A stretch of 64,000 nt of DNA from Cellvibrio sp. 79. Lineage in GTDB: Bacteria > Pseudomonadota > Gammaproteobacteria > Pseudomonadales > Cellvibrionaceae. The notes below the pieces were generated by a model, which was given only the letters and a program-made list of their open reading frames with translations, was not told where the DNA came from and made no database searches. A program made the translations under genes and the position numbers. Shown piece after piece: positions 9,962 to 17,829 of this stretch; the stretch's first letter is position 1; every line of letters begins with the position of its first letter. The DNA lies in the NCBI GenBank assembly GCA_003056245.1, contig MVDH01000001.1, forward strand, positions 62,001-126,000. The letters are read 5' to 3'.

Positions 9962-9994
9962 CATCCACAAACTTATCCACAAGTTCTGTGGATA
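9962..9994. other. Triplet of DnaA-type boxes (copy 1)
   Basis: Contains CATCCACA (9962-9969), the perfect DnaA box TTATCCACA (9973-9981) and the inverted box TGTGGATA (9987-9994). The same three boxes with identical spacing recur at 50818-50850. DnaA binding is inferred from the consensus; titration or regulation is possible. No replication-origin genes are nearby. Confidence 0.6.
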
Positions 9995-10006
9995 GCTGCA
10001 TGAATA

Positions 10007-10219
10007 TTATGGCGATGTTTTCAGCATAGTGTTCGCGTAACGATCTTTTAGCGGTTTTGCTGGAAAATAATACGCATGTGTATGCAAGCTGATCAACGCG
10101 GCACAAACAAACAGCGCAATGCGCGCGGACCAACCTTGCCTCCAGCAATAAATGACGACAATACCTGCGACGAAAACCGGAACGAATAAAATAATGATTG
10201 AACTGATAACATTAATCAT
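10007..10219 (-). CDS. Small two-helix membrane protein
   Basis: 70-aa hypothetical protein with two likely membrane helices, one at the N-terminus (about residues 4-24) and a second one covering about 31-45. It starts 6 nt after the stop codon of the VanZ-like gene. Its AGGA ribosome site lies inside the end of that gene, so the two are probably co-transcribed and translationally coupled as the tail of the cre cluster. I do not recognise a family. The tight operon spacing is the main reason to consider it real. Confidence 0.6.
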   Translation of the reverse strand: MINVISSIIILFVPVFVAGIVVIYCWRQGWSARIALFVCAALISLHTHAYYFPAKPLKDRYANTMLKTSP

Positions 10220-10225
10220 TTGAAT

Positions 10226-10612
10226 TTATTCCTGTGCGGGTTTGCGGCGTAATAAAAATTCAGCGATAGCAATACCGATTGCATCAGCAATTAAGTCACC
10301 TGCATCCAATGTCCGTGTGACGAAAAATTGTTGGCTTAATTCTTCGGCTATCGCAAACACCAGCACGAATAGACTGCCGCGATAAATGCTTAAATAATGG
10401 AAGTGATACTTGCGCAGTTTTAAACTCAAATTAAGTAAAAAGGCGAGAGCGCCGTAAAGCCAGAGGTGGCCAAGTTTATCGCCCAGCGGAAAACTTTCTA
10501 CCAACAGGAACAGGCGGATTTTCTCGCCTGTGTCTGCCTGATAAATAATCCAGCCGATAAAACCGGCAAGCATTGCAAATGCCAGCCAATAACAACGCGT
10601 GCTTATTCCCAT
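10226..10612 (-). CDS. VanZ-family membrane protein
   Basis: 128-aa integral membrane protein of the VanZ-like family. It shows the typical spread of motifs: GDKLGHLWLYGALAFLL in an inner helix, the EELSQQFFVTRTLDAGDLIADAIG block (acidic and glutamine residues after helix 3), and a final helix. VanZ proteins are linked to teicoplanin resistance in enterococci, but their role in Gram-negatives is not established. Its first 10 nt overlap the end of creD, and AGGTG provides a ribosome site, so it belongs to the cre operon. A cell-envelope function is inferred from that context. Confidence 0.85.
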   Translation of the reverse strand: MGISTRCYWLAFAMLAGFIGWIIYQADTGEKIRLFLLVESFPLGDKLGHLWLYGALAFLLNLSLKLRKYHFHYLSIYRGSLFVLVFAIAEELSQQFFVTRTLDAGDLIADAIGIAIAEFLLRRKPAQE

Positions 10613-11991
10613 GTTGCACCTGCAGTGTCGCCACTATTTTTACGTGCGCTGGAGTCATTACTGTTACTTCCCGAATTACCCAGGCTGTACCAATCCACGT
10701 TGCGTGTGAGCGCCATAAATACACCGAGCATTGCAAACAACAGAATTGATCCCATCAACAATGCATAGTCTTCCGCGCTTAACAGGCCGTAGAGCAACGC
10801 ATAGAGCAGCGCGAGGGCAGAGGTAAAACCCAATGCGCGAACCACACTTTGCAGTACGAAACTGACATAAAAACCAATCAGGCCTACACAGGCTGCGGCG
10901 GAAATACCATAGGCGAGTGCAAAACCAATATGTTCAGACAAAGCAATTAATAACAGATAGAAAAATGCCAATGCCAAACCAACCAATGCATATTGGATCG
11001 GGTGAACTTGCAGGCGTTTAAGAATTTCGAACAGGAAAAATCCGGCAAATGTCAGGGCGATAAACAGCAGTGCGTATTTTATTGCACGATCACTCTTTAC
11101 ATAATGATTGATCGGATCGATTAAATTCACACCCAATTTACTTTGTTCAAAGGAAGCGCATTCCTGTTTTTGTGTGCATCGGTAAAATTGTTCACGCATA
11201 TTGGTGGAGAAATAACTGGTTTGCCAGCGAGCGGAAAAACCGTGTTCAGTGATACCGTGTTCAATGGGTAAATAGTCGCCGATGAAGCTCGGGTGTGGCC
11301 AGTTGGATCTCATACTCAGGTGCGTTTCTTTACCTAAGGGAGCTAGGTTAAATTGGTTGGTGCCTTTCAGTTGCAAGTTAAGTGAAAAGTTATAGCTTTT
11401 TCCCGCCTCAACAGTATCCAGTTTTATGTGGACGCCACTGTGAAACAATGACACCTGGCTACCAGGCTCGGCATTAAAGGTGGATTTATCCCATTGCAGC
11501 GCCAGCGAATTTTCTATGCCGCGGATATCGCTGATTCCCAGGGCAATATAGGCTGGCTTAAATGTGTAATCAGCAATCTTTTCACCCACGCCAAAATCGG
11601 CCGGCACCGAAAATTTTCCATCGATTTTATTTTTGGTATGGTAAAGGTGGGCACTGTAAATTCCACGGCTGCGCGCTTTCATATCCATCTCGGAATCCAC
11701 CCGCAGTAGCTCCGGCAAAAAATACAGCTTGCCATTTACTTCGCGGGTTTCAGTAATTTTTTCCTTCAATTCGTTAAACGTGGTGGTGTATTCAATTCTA
11801 CTGTAAGGCACAACCAATACTGGTCCGGTCAAGGTTTGGCTGTGGCTGGAACTTTTAGCAATATCTTGCAAAACCGATTCACTGTAGCGTTGACGCTCTT
11901 CAATAGAGTTGCCGATCATTGCGATGGGAATGAGCAGTAGCAGTATCAACGCACCAATAGTGATTAACTTGACGAGCAGCGATTTTTTCAT
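10603..11991 (-). CDS. creD: Inner-membrane protein CreD
   Basis: 462-aa CreD-family protein with one N-terminal membrane anchor (about 8-26), a large periplasmic domain of roughly 270 residues, and a cluster of five or six membrane helices in the C-terminal third (from about residue 300). In enterobacteria and Aeromonas/Pseudomonas, creD is the main target of the CreBC two-component system and affects envelope integrity and beta-lactam response. Here it follows creC by 102 bp with no terminator between, so it lies in the same cluster. An AGGAAGAA ribosome site precedes the ATG. The last 14 residues are unusually rich in Ser, Asn and Gly. Confidence 0.93.
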   Translation of the reverse strand: MKKSLLVKLITIGALILLLLIPIAMIGNSIEERQRYSESVLQDIAKSSSHSQTLTGPVLVVPYSRIEYTTTFNELKEKITETREVNGKLYFLPELLRVDSEMDMKARSRGIYSAHLYHTKNKIDGKFSVPADFGVGEKIADYTFKPAYIALGISDIRGIENSLALQWDKSTFNAEPGSQVSLFHSGVHIKLDTVEAGKSYNFSLNLQLKGTNQFNLAPLGKETHLSMRSNWPHPSFIGDYLPIEHGITEHGFSARWQTSYFSTNMREQFYRCTQKQECASFEQSKLGVNLIDPINHYVKSDRAIKYALLFIALTFAGFFLFEILKRLQVHPIQYALVGLALAFFYLLLIALSEHIGFALAYGISAAACVGLIGFYVSFVLQSVVRALGFTSALALLYALLYGLLSAEDYALLMGSILLFAMLGVFMALTRNVDWYSLGNSGSNSNDSSARKNSGDTAGATWE

Positions 11992-12093
11992 AAGGTTCTT
12001 CCTGTGAATTGTGTGAACCTATGGTCGCTGCGTCCTGTGCGGTTTGTATGGCGGGAATGTGGAGTTTGTGTGGAGTTTGCTTAATAAAAGGGC

Positions 12094-13521
12094 CTAGCGT
12101 GGAAAGCGAAGGCTCGCACTAACGCCATCTTGTGTATTTTGAAGCTGTAATTCTCCCTGGTGCAACTTCATAACCTCTTGTACAAAACTTAATCCAAGGC
12201 CGGTGCTTTTGCGGCCGGTATCAGGGCGTGGCAGGGAAAAGAATCGTTCCGTCAAGCGCGGTACCGCAAAGTCTGGTACCGGTTCTCCCTGGTTGATAAC
12301 CGTTATTGTGCAGGTCTCATCGGTAAGCAGGGTGATTATTTGAATCGTACCGCCAGCAGGGGTGAAGTCCAGTGCATTGTCTATGAGGTTTAAGAGCGCT
12401 TGTTCAATTAAAAATTTTTCGCCATAAATTTCTGCATCGTTATCCAGCGTTAGTTGTAATCGAATATCTTTGCGGGCGATGCGCGCAGAACGCGTGTCCA
12501 CTAATGATTCGATTAATGGTTTTAGTGACATATTGTGCGGCGCTTGTAAACTCTGTTGCTGTTCAACCAATGCCAGATTTAGCAAGCGTTCAATCAATTG
12601 TTGCAGGCGCAAACTTTCTGATTCGATATTGGCAAGAAATTTTTGTTGTTGCGATTCACTCATAGGCGATTGCAATAATTCACTTGCAGCGCGGATGCCA
12701 GCGAGCGGACTTTTCAATTCGTGTGTTAACGTTTGTACGTATTGTTCAATATACGTTTTGCCATCTAACTGGTTGCGCATGGATTCAAGCGCTTTGGCCA
12801 GTTGCCCCAGTTCCCCACTGTGAATTAATCCCGGCGTTAATATCGCGCGTTGCCCCTGGCTGACATTGAGTGCATATTCACGCAAACGGCGCAGTTCGCG
12901 ACTAAACCACCAGGAAAAAACCGCACCGGAAATTAGCCCCGATAAAATCAACCCTGCGCCGAGCAATCCCAGTCGGCGCTGGGTTCGGTCTATATAAGGT
13001 TGCAAACTGCGGTTGGGTTTTGCTACGGATACAACGCCAATAATTTTTCCGGCGTGCATGATGGGTGCTGCGACATACATGATGCTGGAGCTTTCATCGC
13101 CCAGTGTTTCCTGGGTGGAGCGAGCTCCATATTTTCCCTGAAGTGTTAAATGAACATCATTCCAACGCGAATAATCCTGCCCCGCTGCAATATCACTGGA
13201 ATCGAGTAAAACTATGCCCTTGTTGTCGGTCACATAAATACGGTGATTGACCTGTAATTTATTTACACCCCAGATGTTGGCATTGGGCTGGCGCTGGCCA
13301 TAGGCTTTTAGAATTTCGCGAATACGCGGCGACTGCAACTGATTTTCCAATAGCGGTTCACGCAAAAATTCAGCGAGCAAATTGGCAGTGTCAACCAGGG
13401 TTTCTTCTGTTGATTGGCGTACGCCGGGACGAATTTCATCCATTACCGTACGCAACACAAAATAACTGCAGAAAGCGACGAAGATAAGGTAAACGATAAA
13501 AATCCGTGCACTCAAACTCAT
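12094..13521 (-). CDS. creC: Sensor histidine kinase CreC
   Basis: 475-aa membrane histidine kinase, partner of CreB. There is a first membrane helix at about 7-27, a periplasmic sensor of about 160 residues that reads like a Cache/PAS fold (RIYVTDNKGIVLLDSS, IIGVVSVAKPNRSL), a second helix near 184-206, HAMP, and the HisKA box LTHELKSPLAGIRAA with phospho-acceptor H267. An ATPase domain follows, with NLIDNALDF and GLGLSFVQEV. It starts 55 nt after creB ends. The signal sensed by CreC is not settled in any organism; envelope or penicillin-binding-protein stress and metabolic cues have been proposed. Confidence 0.93.
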   Translation of the reverse strand: MSLSARIFIVYLIFVAFCSYFVLRTVMDEIRPGVRQSTEETLVDTANLLAEFLREPLLENQLQSPRIREILKAYGQRQPNANIWGVNKLQVNHRIYVTDNKGIVLLDSSDIAAGQDYSRWNDVHLTLQGKYGARSTQETLGDESSSIMYVAAPIMHAGKIIGVVSVAKPNRSLQPYIDRTQRRLGLLGAGLILSGLISGAVFSWWFSRELRRLREYALNVSQGQRAILTPGLIHSGELGQLAKALESMRNQLDGKTYIEQYVQTLTHELKSPLAGIRAASELLQSPMSESQQQKFLANIESESLRLQQLIERLLNLALVEQQQSLQAPHNMSLKPLIESLVDTRSARIARKDIRLQLTLDNDAEIYGEKFLIEQALLNLIDNALDFTPAGGTIQIITLLTDETCTITVINQGEPVPDFAVPRLTERFFSLPRPDTGRKSTGLGLSFVQEVMKLHQGELQLQNTQDGVSASLRFPR

Positions 13522-13576
13522 AGTGTTCTCCTTGGTTTCATTATTTTATTTTTTCTACTGTTTACGATATCTATTT

Positions 13577-14314
13577 TCAACTATTTTTTGTTTGTGGTTG
13601 ATAGGCATAACCAAAACCGCGTTGGGTTTTAATAGGCTCAGCCTCAGGAGCAATTGCACGCAATTTAGCGCGTAGGGTTTTGATATGACCATCGATATTG
13701 CGATCATATCCCGCATCAGGATTAATCCCGAGTGCATCCAGTAATTGATCGCGACTAAGCACGCGTCCTGGTTGGGTAACCAATGTTTGTAGTAATGAAA
13801 ATTCCAGGCGGGTGAGACTCAGGGGCTGCTGCCGGTAAAGAATGGTTTTGCGTTCATCGTCAATAATAAATTCCCGTTCATGGTTTTCTGCAACCGCCGT
13901 GTCAGTTCCTGCGATGTAGGGTATTGCAGCCTCCGCGACAGCAGCCAATAACGGACGCGTGCGTTTGAGGATAGCTTTGACGCGAGCCGCCAGTTCCCGT
14001 GGGCTAAAAGGCTTGACTACATAATCATCGGCACCTATTTCCAGGCCGATAACACGGTCAAGTTCAGCACCGCGTGCGGTTAAAAAAATCACCGGCACTT
14101 CAGAAAATTTACGCAATTGTTTGCAGGCTTCAAAACCGGTGGTATCCGGTAAACCAATATCCATTACCACCAAATCCACTGGATTAACTTTTATATACGC
14201 TAATGCTTTATGGGCGAGTGTTTCCCAATGGGTAGTAAAACTCTCTGCCTGAAGTACAAAGACCAGACTTTCAGCGATAGAGGGTTCATCTTCAAGAATC
14301 AATATGTGGGGCAT
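13577..14314 (-). CDS. creB: Response regulator CreB
   Basis: 245-aa OmpR-type response regulator. The receiver domain has the acidic pocket (E8, D9, E10), phospho-acceptor D52 in VVMDIGLPD, and the KPFSPREL switch lysine. After a linker of about 25 residues unusually rich in Ala and Glu comes a winged-helix DNA-binding domain (SLTRLEFSLLQTLVTQPGRV, DRNIDGHIKTLRAKL). It leads the creB-creC-creD-vanZ-like cluster. CreB regulators elsewhere bind paired TTCAC repeats; no properly spaced pair was found here. Confidence 0.93.
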   Translation of the reverse strand: MPHILILEDEPSIAESLVFVLQAESFTTHWETLAHKALAYIKVNPVDLVVMDIGLPDTTGFEACKQLRKFSEVPVIFLTARGAELDRVIGLEIGADDYVVKPFSPRELAARVKAILKRTRPLLAAVAEAAIPYIAGTDTAVAENHEREFIIDDERKTILYRQQPLSLTRLEFSLLQTLVTQPGRVLSRDQLLDALGINPDAGYDRNIDGHIKTLRAKLRAIAPEAEPIKTQRGFGYAYQPQTKNS

Positions 14315-14414
14315 TTGGCCTGTGTTCCTGCATTTTTCACAGGCATGTTAAAGCCTTGATCAGCCAGTAATCAAGTATTTCGGTGGCGGGATTTTAGTTA
14401 ATAACGCACTCGTG

Positions 14415-14819
14415 CTAGCGCATAAAAAGATTGGCAAGTGCAATAAAAAATAAATAGAAGCATGCAACTATTGCGACTAAAAACGATAAGGTTCGAAGCT
14501 TGTCCAGATTTACAAGGTAGAAAAATCCATGAGCCACGCGCGCAATCAGGACAATAATAGCTGCGAGAGCAATATTAGGAACATCCACTCGTGCTGCAAC
14601 CACGGCAAGTAGCGCTGCGCTATAAATTATTAATGCTTCCCACGCGTTTTGTTGGGCGGCTACTGCGCGTGCACCCGGTCCCTCCAATTGAGCATATTGC
14701 TCGCGCGGTTTTTTATTATCTATTGTCCCTAACTGTTTGCGGCGATAGTACCCTGAAATACAAGCCATGATATAGGGCAGTATGCACAGGCAAACTAAAA
14801 CAATAATGGCGATTCTCAT
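14415..14819 (-). CDS. MAPEG-family membrane protein
   Basis: 134-aa integral membrane protein of the MAPEG family (membrane-associated proteins in eicosanoid and glutathione metabolism). Four membrane helices are visible. The family-type segment QLEGPGARAVAAQQNAWEAL lies between helices 1 and 2, and ARVAHGFFYLVNLDKLRTL comes before the last helix. Eukaryotic members are glutathione transferases; bacterial ones are mostly uncharacterised. It lies upstream of creB on the same strand, about 100 bp away, and may be a separate unit. Confidence 0.85.
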   Translation of the reverse strand: MRIAIIVLVCLCILPYIMACISGYYRRKQLGTIDNKKPREQYAQLEGPGARAVAAQQNAWEALIIYSAALLAVVAARVDVPNIALAAIIVLIARVAHGFFYLVNLDKLRTLSFLVAIVACFYLFFIALANLFMR

Positions 14820-15077
14820 TTTTTGCCCTCTGTAATTTCAGGATTCTCGGATAAAGTCTGCACATCCGGGCTTGTGCCGACCCGTTTAAGTATTGGTGAG
14901 GATTAGATTCATTTCAATTAAGTGGACTACGATGTCTGATAAAGGTTGCATTGTCATATTAAGCAACCTGAAAAAATTTCCTCGCTTTAATTCCCTGATT
15001 TTATAAACGAATCCAGTGAACAAAATGACCTTGATTGTCGTCCAATCGCTAATAGGAATTGGATCTGGGGGTATCAG

Positions 15078-17051
15078 ATGTCTTTTGTTCGTGTTCGCCA
15101 GCACAAACTATTATCCGCCCTTGGCGCGATAATTCTTTTGTTATTAATTGCTATTGTCGGCGTTATTGTATTTTCAGAACCACTAACGCGCTGGGTAATT
15201 GAAGATAAAGGAAGCAAAGCAACTGGCCGTCCACTAACAATAGATGGACCACTCGTTATCGATTGGCATTGGACTTACACGAGTATCCACGCCAAAAATA
15301 TTCGCCTCGGTAATGCGGCCGGCTATCGCGAGCCGGATATGGTTTCAGTCGATACACTGGAATTTACATTGAAGCCGCTAAAATTATTCTGGGGAAAATT
15401 GGAACTGGGTTCAGTAACCCTGGAAAAACCGGTTGTCATTCTTGAGCGAAAAACCTTTGAGGATGCCAATTGGAACTTTCCATCATTATCCGGCGATAAG
15501 GAAAAAAATAGTGAAGATAATGTTAGTGATAAATTGCAAATAAATGACCGCTTGGCAATCAGGCAAGGTCGTATTATTTTTCGCGATGCGGTGCGTAATT
15601 TATCCCTTGATTTAAAGGTGGATTCGATTGGTGATACTCCGAAACAGGAAAAAGAGTACGAGTTTAAATTGTCTGGCACAGGCAAATTGCAAGGTCGTCC
15701 CCTTTCGCTGGATGCGGTTGCCGGCTCATTGCAATCCCTGCGTGACCCTGCGACGGATTTTCCGCTACATTTCAAAATTAATATGGGAAAAACCCGGGTG
15801 GAAATGAATGGTGTTTTTAATGATCCATTCAATTTCAGTGGTGTGAATGTAAACCTGAAAATTGTTGGCGATAATCTTGCCGATTTGTTTTATCTAACCG
15901 CTATTCCTTTGCCACCAACACCGCCTTACCGCCTCAATGGGCAGCTCACTAAAAATGGCGATGTATGGGGATATAGCGATTTTACCGGTGAGGTTGGCAA
16001 GAGTGATTTATCGGGAAGTTTATCTTACGATGTTGGCGGCCCGCGCGGATTCCTCAAGGCAACCCTGTTTTCCAATGTGCTGGATAGTGCAGATTTAGGC
16101 GGATTCATTGGTTTGCCACCTTCACTGGATGCTGAAAATACCACTAATGAACAACAACAAGCCGCCGCTGCAAAAAAAGAAAGTGCAAAACTAATTCCTG
16201 ATGTTCCATTAAATGTTGAGCGTCTGCGCACAACGGATCTGGATGTAACGCTTACAGCAAAGGAAATCAATGCGCCTAATTTGCCATTTAAAGGTATGGA
16301 AGTTCGTTTCCTGTTAAAGGATGGGCAATTAACGCTGGACCCATTCAGTGTGGTGTTGGCCGATGGCACTGTCGATGGTGTTATTAAAGTCGACGCGCGT
16401 CAGGATATTCCGCCGATGGATATGAAATTAAATTTTCGCAAATTAAGCCTCAATAAATTTTTTGAAAACACGCGTTTCGCTACTACCACCCAAGGCTTTT
16501 TTGGTGGCAATCTCACGCTTGCCGGGACAGGAGCATCCCTTGCAGATGTACTGGGAAGTAGCAGTGGGAAAACTGCCATTATTATTTCCGGAGGACAAAT
16601 CAGTTTATTGTTAATCGAAGCATCTGATGTTGATCTCGGTGAAGCTATTCCATTATTCCTTGGGAAAGATAAAGCTACAAAAATTCGCTGCGGCGTAGCT
16701 GATTTCGATGTGAAAGATGGTCAGCTCACTTCCAAAACGTTTGTATTGGATACTAATGATTCAACATTGGTTGGCAGGATTGGAATCGATCTGAAGCAAG
16801 AAAAAATTGACGCCCGGCTGGATGCCAAGCCGAAGGACAACAGCGTACTTTCCGCACGAATCCCCATCACGTTGTCCGGTAATTTAAAATCTCCCCGCAT
16901 TGGTCTGGATGCGGAAAAAACAGGCGCGCGCGGCGCTGCAGCAATCGCGTTGGGAACCCTGTTAACGCCATTTGCAGCGCTCCTGGCATTTATTGATAGT
17001 GGGGATGCAAAAGATACTGACTGCCATGCATTGATCTCGGCCGCTAAATAA
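15078..17051 (+). CDS. AsmA-family protein
   Basis: 657-aa AsmA-like protein, anchored by one N-terminal membrane helix (about residues 12-33) with a large periplasmic body of repeated beta structure. The N-terminal block (NIRLGNAAGYREPDMVSVDTL) and the C-terminal AsmA_2 region (RCGVADFDVKDGQLTSKTF, LVGRIGIDLKQEKIDARLD, ISLSG-type repeat) are both present. AsmA-like proteins are now viewed as bridges that move phospholipid or affect outer-membrane assembly. The ATG at 15078 has a GGGGGT stretch upstream. It is divergent from the MAPEG gene, with about 260 bp between them, and monocistronic as far as can be seen. Confidence 0.9.
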   Translation: MSFVRVRQHKLLSALGAIILLLLIAIVGVIVFSEPLTRWVIEDKGSKATGRPLTIDGPLVIDWHWTYTSIHAKNIRLGNAAGYREPDMVSVDTLEFTLKPLKLFWGKLELGSVTLEKPVVILERKTFEDANWNFPSLSGDKEKNSEDNVSDKLQINDRLAIRQGRIIFRDAVRNLSLDLKVDSIGDTPKQEKEYEFKLSGTGKLQGRPLSLDAVAGSLQSLRDPATDFPLHFKINMGKTRVEMNGVFNDPFNFSGVNVNLKIVGDNLADLFYLTAIPLPPTPPYRLNGQLTKNGDVWGYSDFTGEVGKSDLSGSLSYDVGGPRGFLKATLFSNVLDSADLGGFIGLPPSLDAENTTNEQQQAAAAKKESAKLIPDVPLNVERLRTTDLDVTLTAKEINAPNLPFKGMEVRFLLKDGQLTLDPFSVVLADGTVDGVIKVDARQDIPPMDMKLNFRKLSLNKFFENTRFATTTQGFFGGNLTLAGTGASLADVLGSSSGKTAIIISGGQISLLLIEASDVDLGEAIPLFLGKDKATKIRCGVADFDVKDGQLTSKTFVLDTNDSTLVGRIGIDLKQEKIDARLDAKPKDNSVLSARIPITLSGNLKSPRIGLDAEKTGARGAAAIALGTLLTPFAALLAFIDSGDAKDTDCHALISAAK

Positions 17052-17208
17052 TTAATGTGTTGTTTAAAATCACATAGCGTTGAGCCATATAAAATTTTAT
17101 TGTCAGAACTGGTTTTATTTTTTGGTGAGGAACATAAAAGGTTTAATGAAGGTCAATATTGTCATTAGCTGTTGTAGAGAAGCGATATACATTATTGGAG
17201 TGCTTTAT

Positions 17209-17382
17209 ATGTCACCAAAATCCCCTGTACAGAAAATTATTATTTATTCTTCCACACTTATATTAACGTTTTTGGTCGGATTCGTTACCGGTGGAATTCA
17301 GAAAACCTATGATCCCGAAGATTGCAATAACACATTGCGCGAGGGTAGTGGCGCGCCAGATATTGAAAATAGTGAACAGTGA
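17209..17382 (+). CDS. Small single-helix membrane protein
   Basis: 57-aa hypothetical protein. One hydrophobic helix (about residues 9-28, IIIYSSTLILTFLVGFVTG) is followed by a short acidic tail (DPEDCNNTLREGSGAPDIE) with one cysteine. The ATG at 17209 has GGAG 9 nt upstream, which is better than the start at 17080 of the longer frame. No family recognised. It sits between the AsmA gene and another small membrane protein gene. Confidence 0.5.
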   Translation: MSPKSPVQKIIIYSSTLILTFLVGFVTGGIQKTYDPEDCNNTLREGSGAPDIENSEQ

Positions 17383-17537
17383 AATTATTTTGTTATAGCT
17401 TGCGCCAATCTATACGGCTTTATTCATGAAATTGCAGCACTAGATCTCTGGCGATTTTCTTCTAGAATTTTTAACAGACTATCAAAAGTCTTTATGAGTG
17501 AAATGTTGGTATGTAGTTCTTATCAAGGATAATGATT

Positions 17538-17708
17538 ATGAAGCAGTTATTTATGTGCCTTTCAATAGTATTAATGCTATTGGCGTTAGATAGTGATGCA
17601 TTACCGCCACTGGAATTCATGCTGCACCAGTTTATTTATATAAGTATATTTTTAGCAGGGATAATGTATTTGGGGCGAAGTTTTCGTCGTGCCTGCATTG
17701 ATAAATGA
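17538..17708 (+). CDS. Small two-helix membrane protein (56 aa)
   Basis: A 56-codon frame with a good AAGGA ribosome site 8 nt before the ATG. The product begins MKQLFMCLSIVLMLLAL, has a short polar turn (DSDALPPLEFM), a second hydrophobic helix (FIYISIFLAGIMYLG) and a basic end (RSFRRACIDK). A strong terminator begins 7 nt after the stop codon, which supports a real transcript end. Function unknown. Confidence 0.5.
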   Translation: MKQLFMCLSIVLMLLALDSDALPPLEFMLHQFIYISIFLAGIMYLGRSFRRACIDK

Positions 17709-17714
17709 CGGAGT

Positions 17715-17748
17715 AAAAGTTAAGGCGGCAGTGGCCGCCTTAACTTTT
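17715..17748 (+). terminator. Rho-independent terminator
   Basis: A perfect 15-bp stem (17715-17729 with 17734-17748) around a 4-nt loop AGTG, with A-rich and T-rich outer arms. It directly follows the 56-aa membrane protein gene and could work in both directions. Confidence 0.85.
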
Positions 17749-17829
17749 CATGAAACTCGGCTAATTAAACCTTGTCTTTAAAATATGGTTGGAATTTCGA
17801 AATTGCTCCCCTGAAAATCAGGGCTGACT

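Larger units (their letters stand above)
9574..10006. other. Intergenic region with hairpin and DnaA boxes
   Basis: About 430 bp without a supported gene between the minus-strand TonB receptor gene and the end of the cre operon. The left part should hold the receptor promoter, though none stands out. The right part holds a 14-bp perfect hairpin and a cluster of three DnaA-type boxes, listed separately. Open frames at 9607-9846 and 9789-9995 lack a ribosome site and look non-coding. Confidence 0.6.

Noticed and set aside
9962-9994. Replication origin
   Set aside because: Three DnaA boxes alone are too few, no AT-rich unwinding repeat is present, and no dnaA, dnaN, gidA or parAB genes are close.
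12004-12017. Paired TTCAC repeats before creD, like a CreB cre-tag
   Set aside because: The repeats are 4 bp apart instead of 6 and end only about 13 bp before the ATG, next to the ribosome site, so an activator role is unlikely.
14886-15104. 72-codon minus-strand frame before the AsmA gene
   Set aside because: It overlaps the AsmA start and ribosome site and has no ribosome site of its own.
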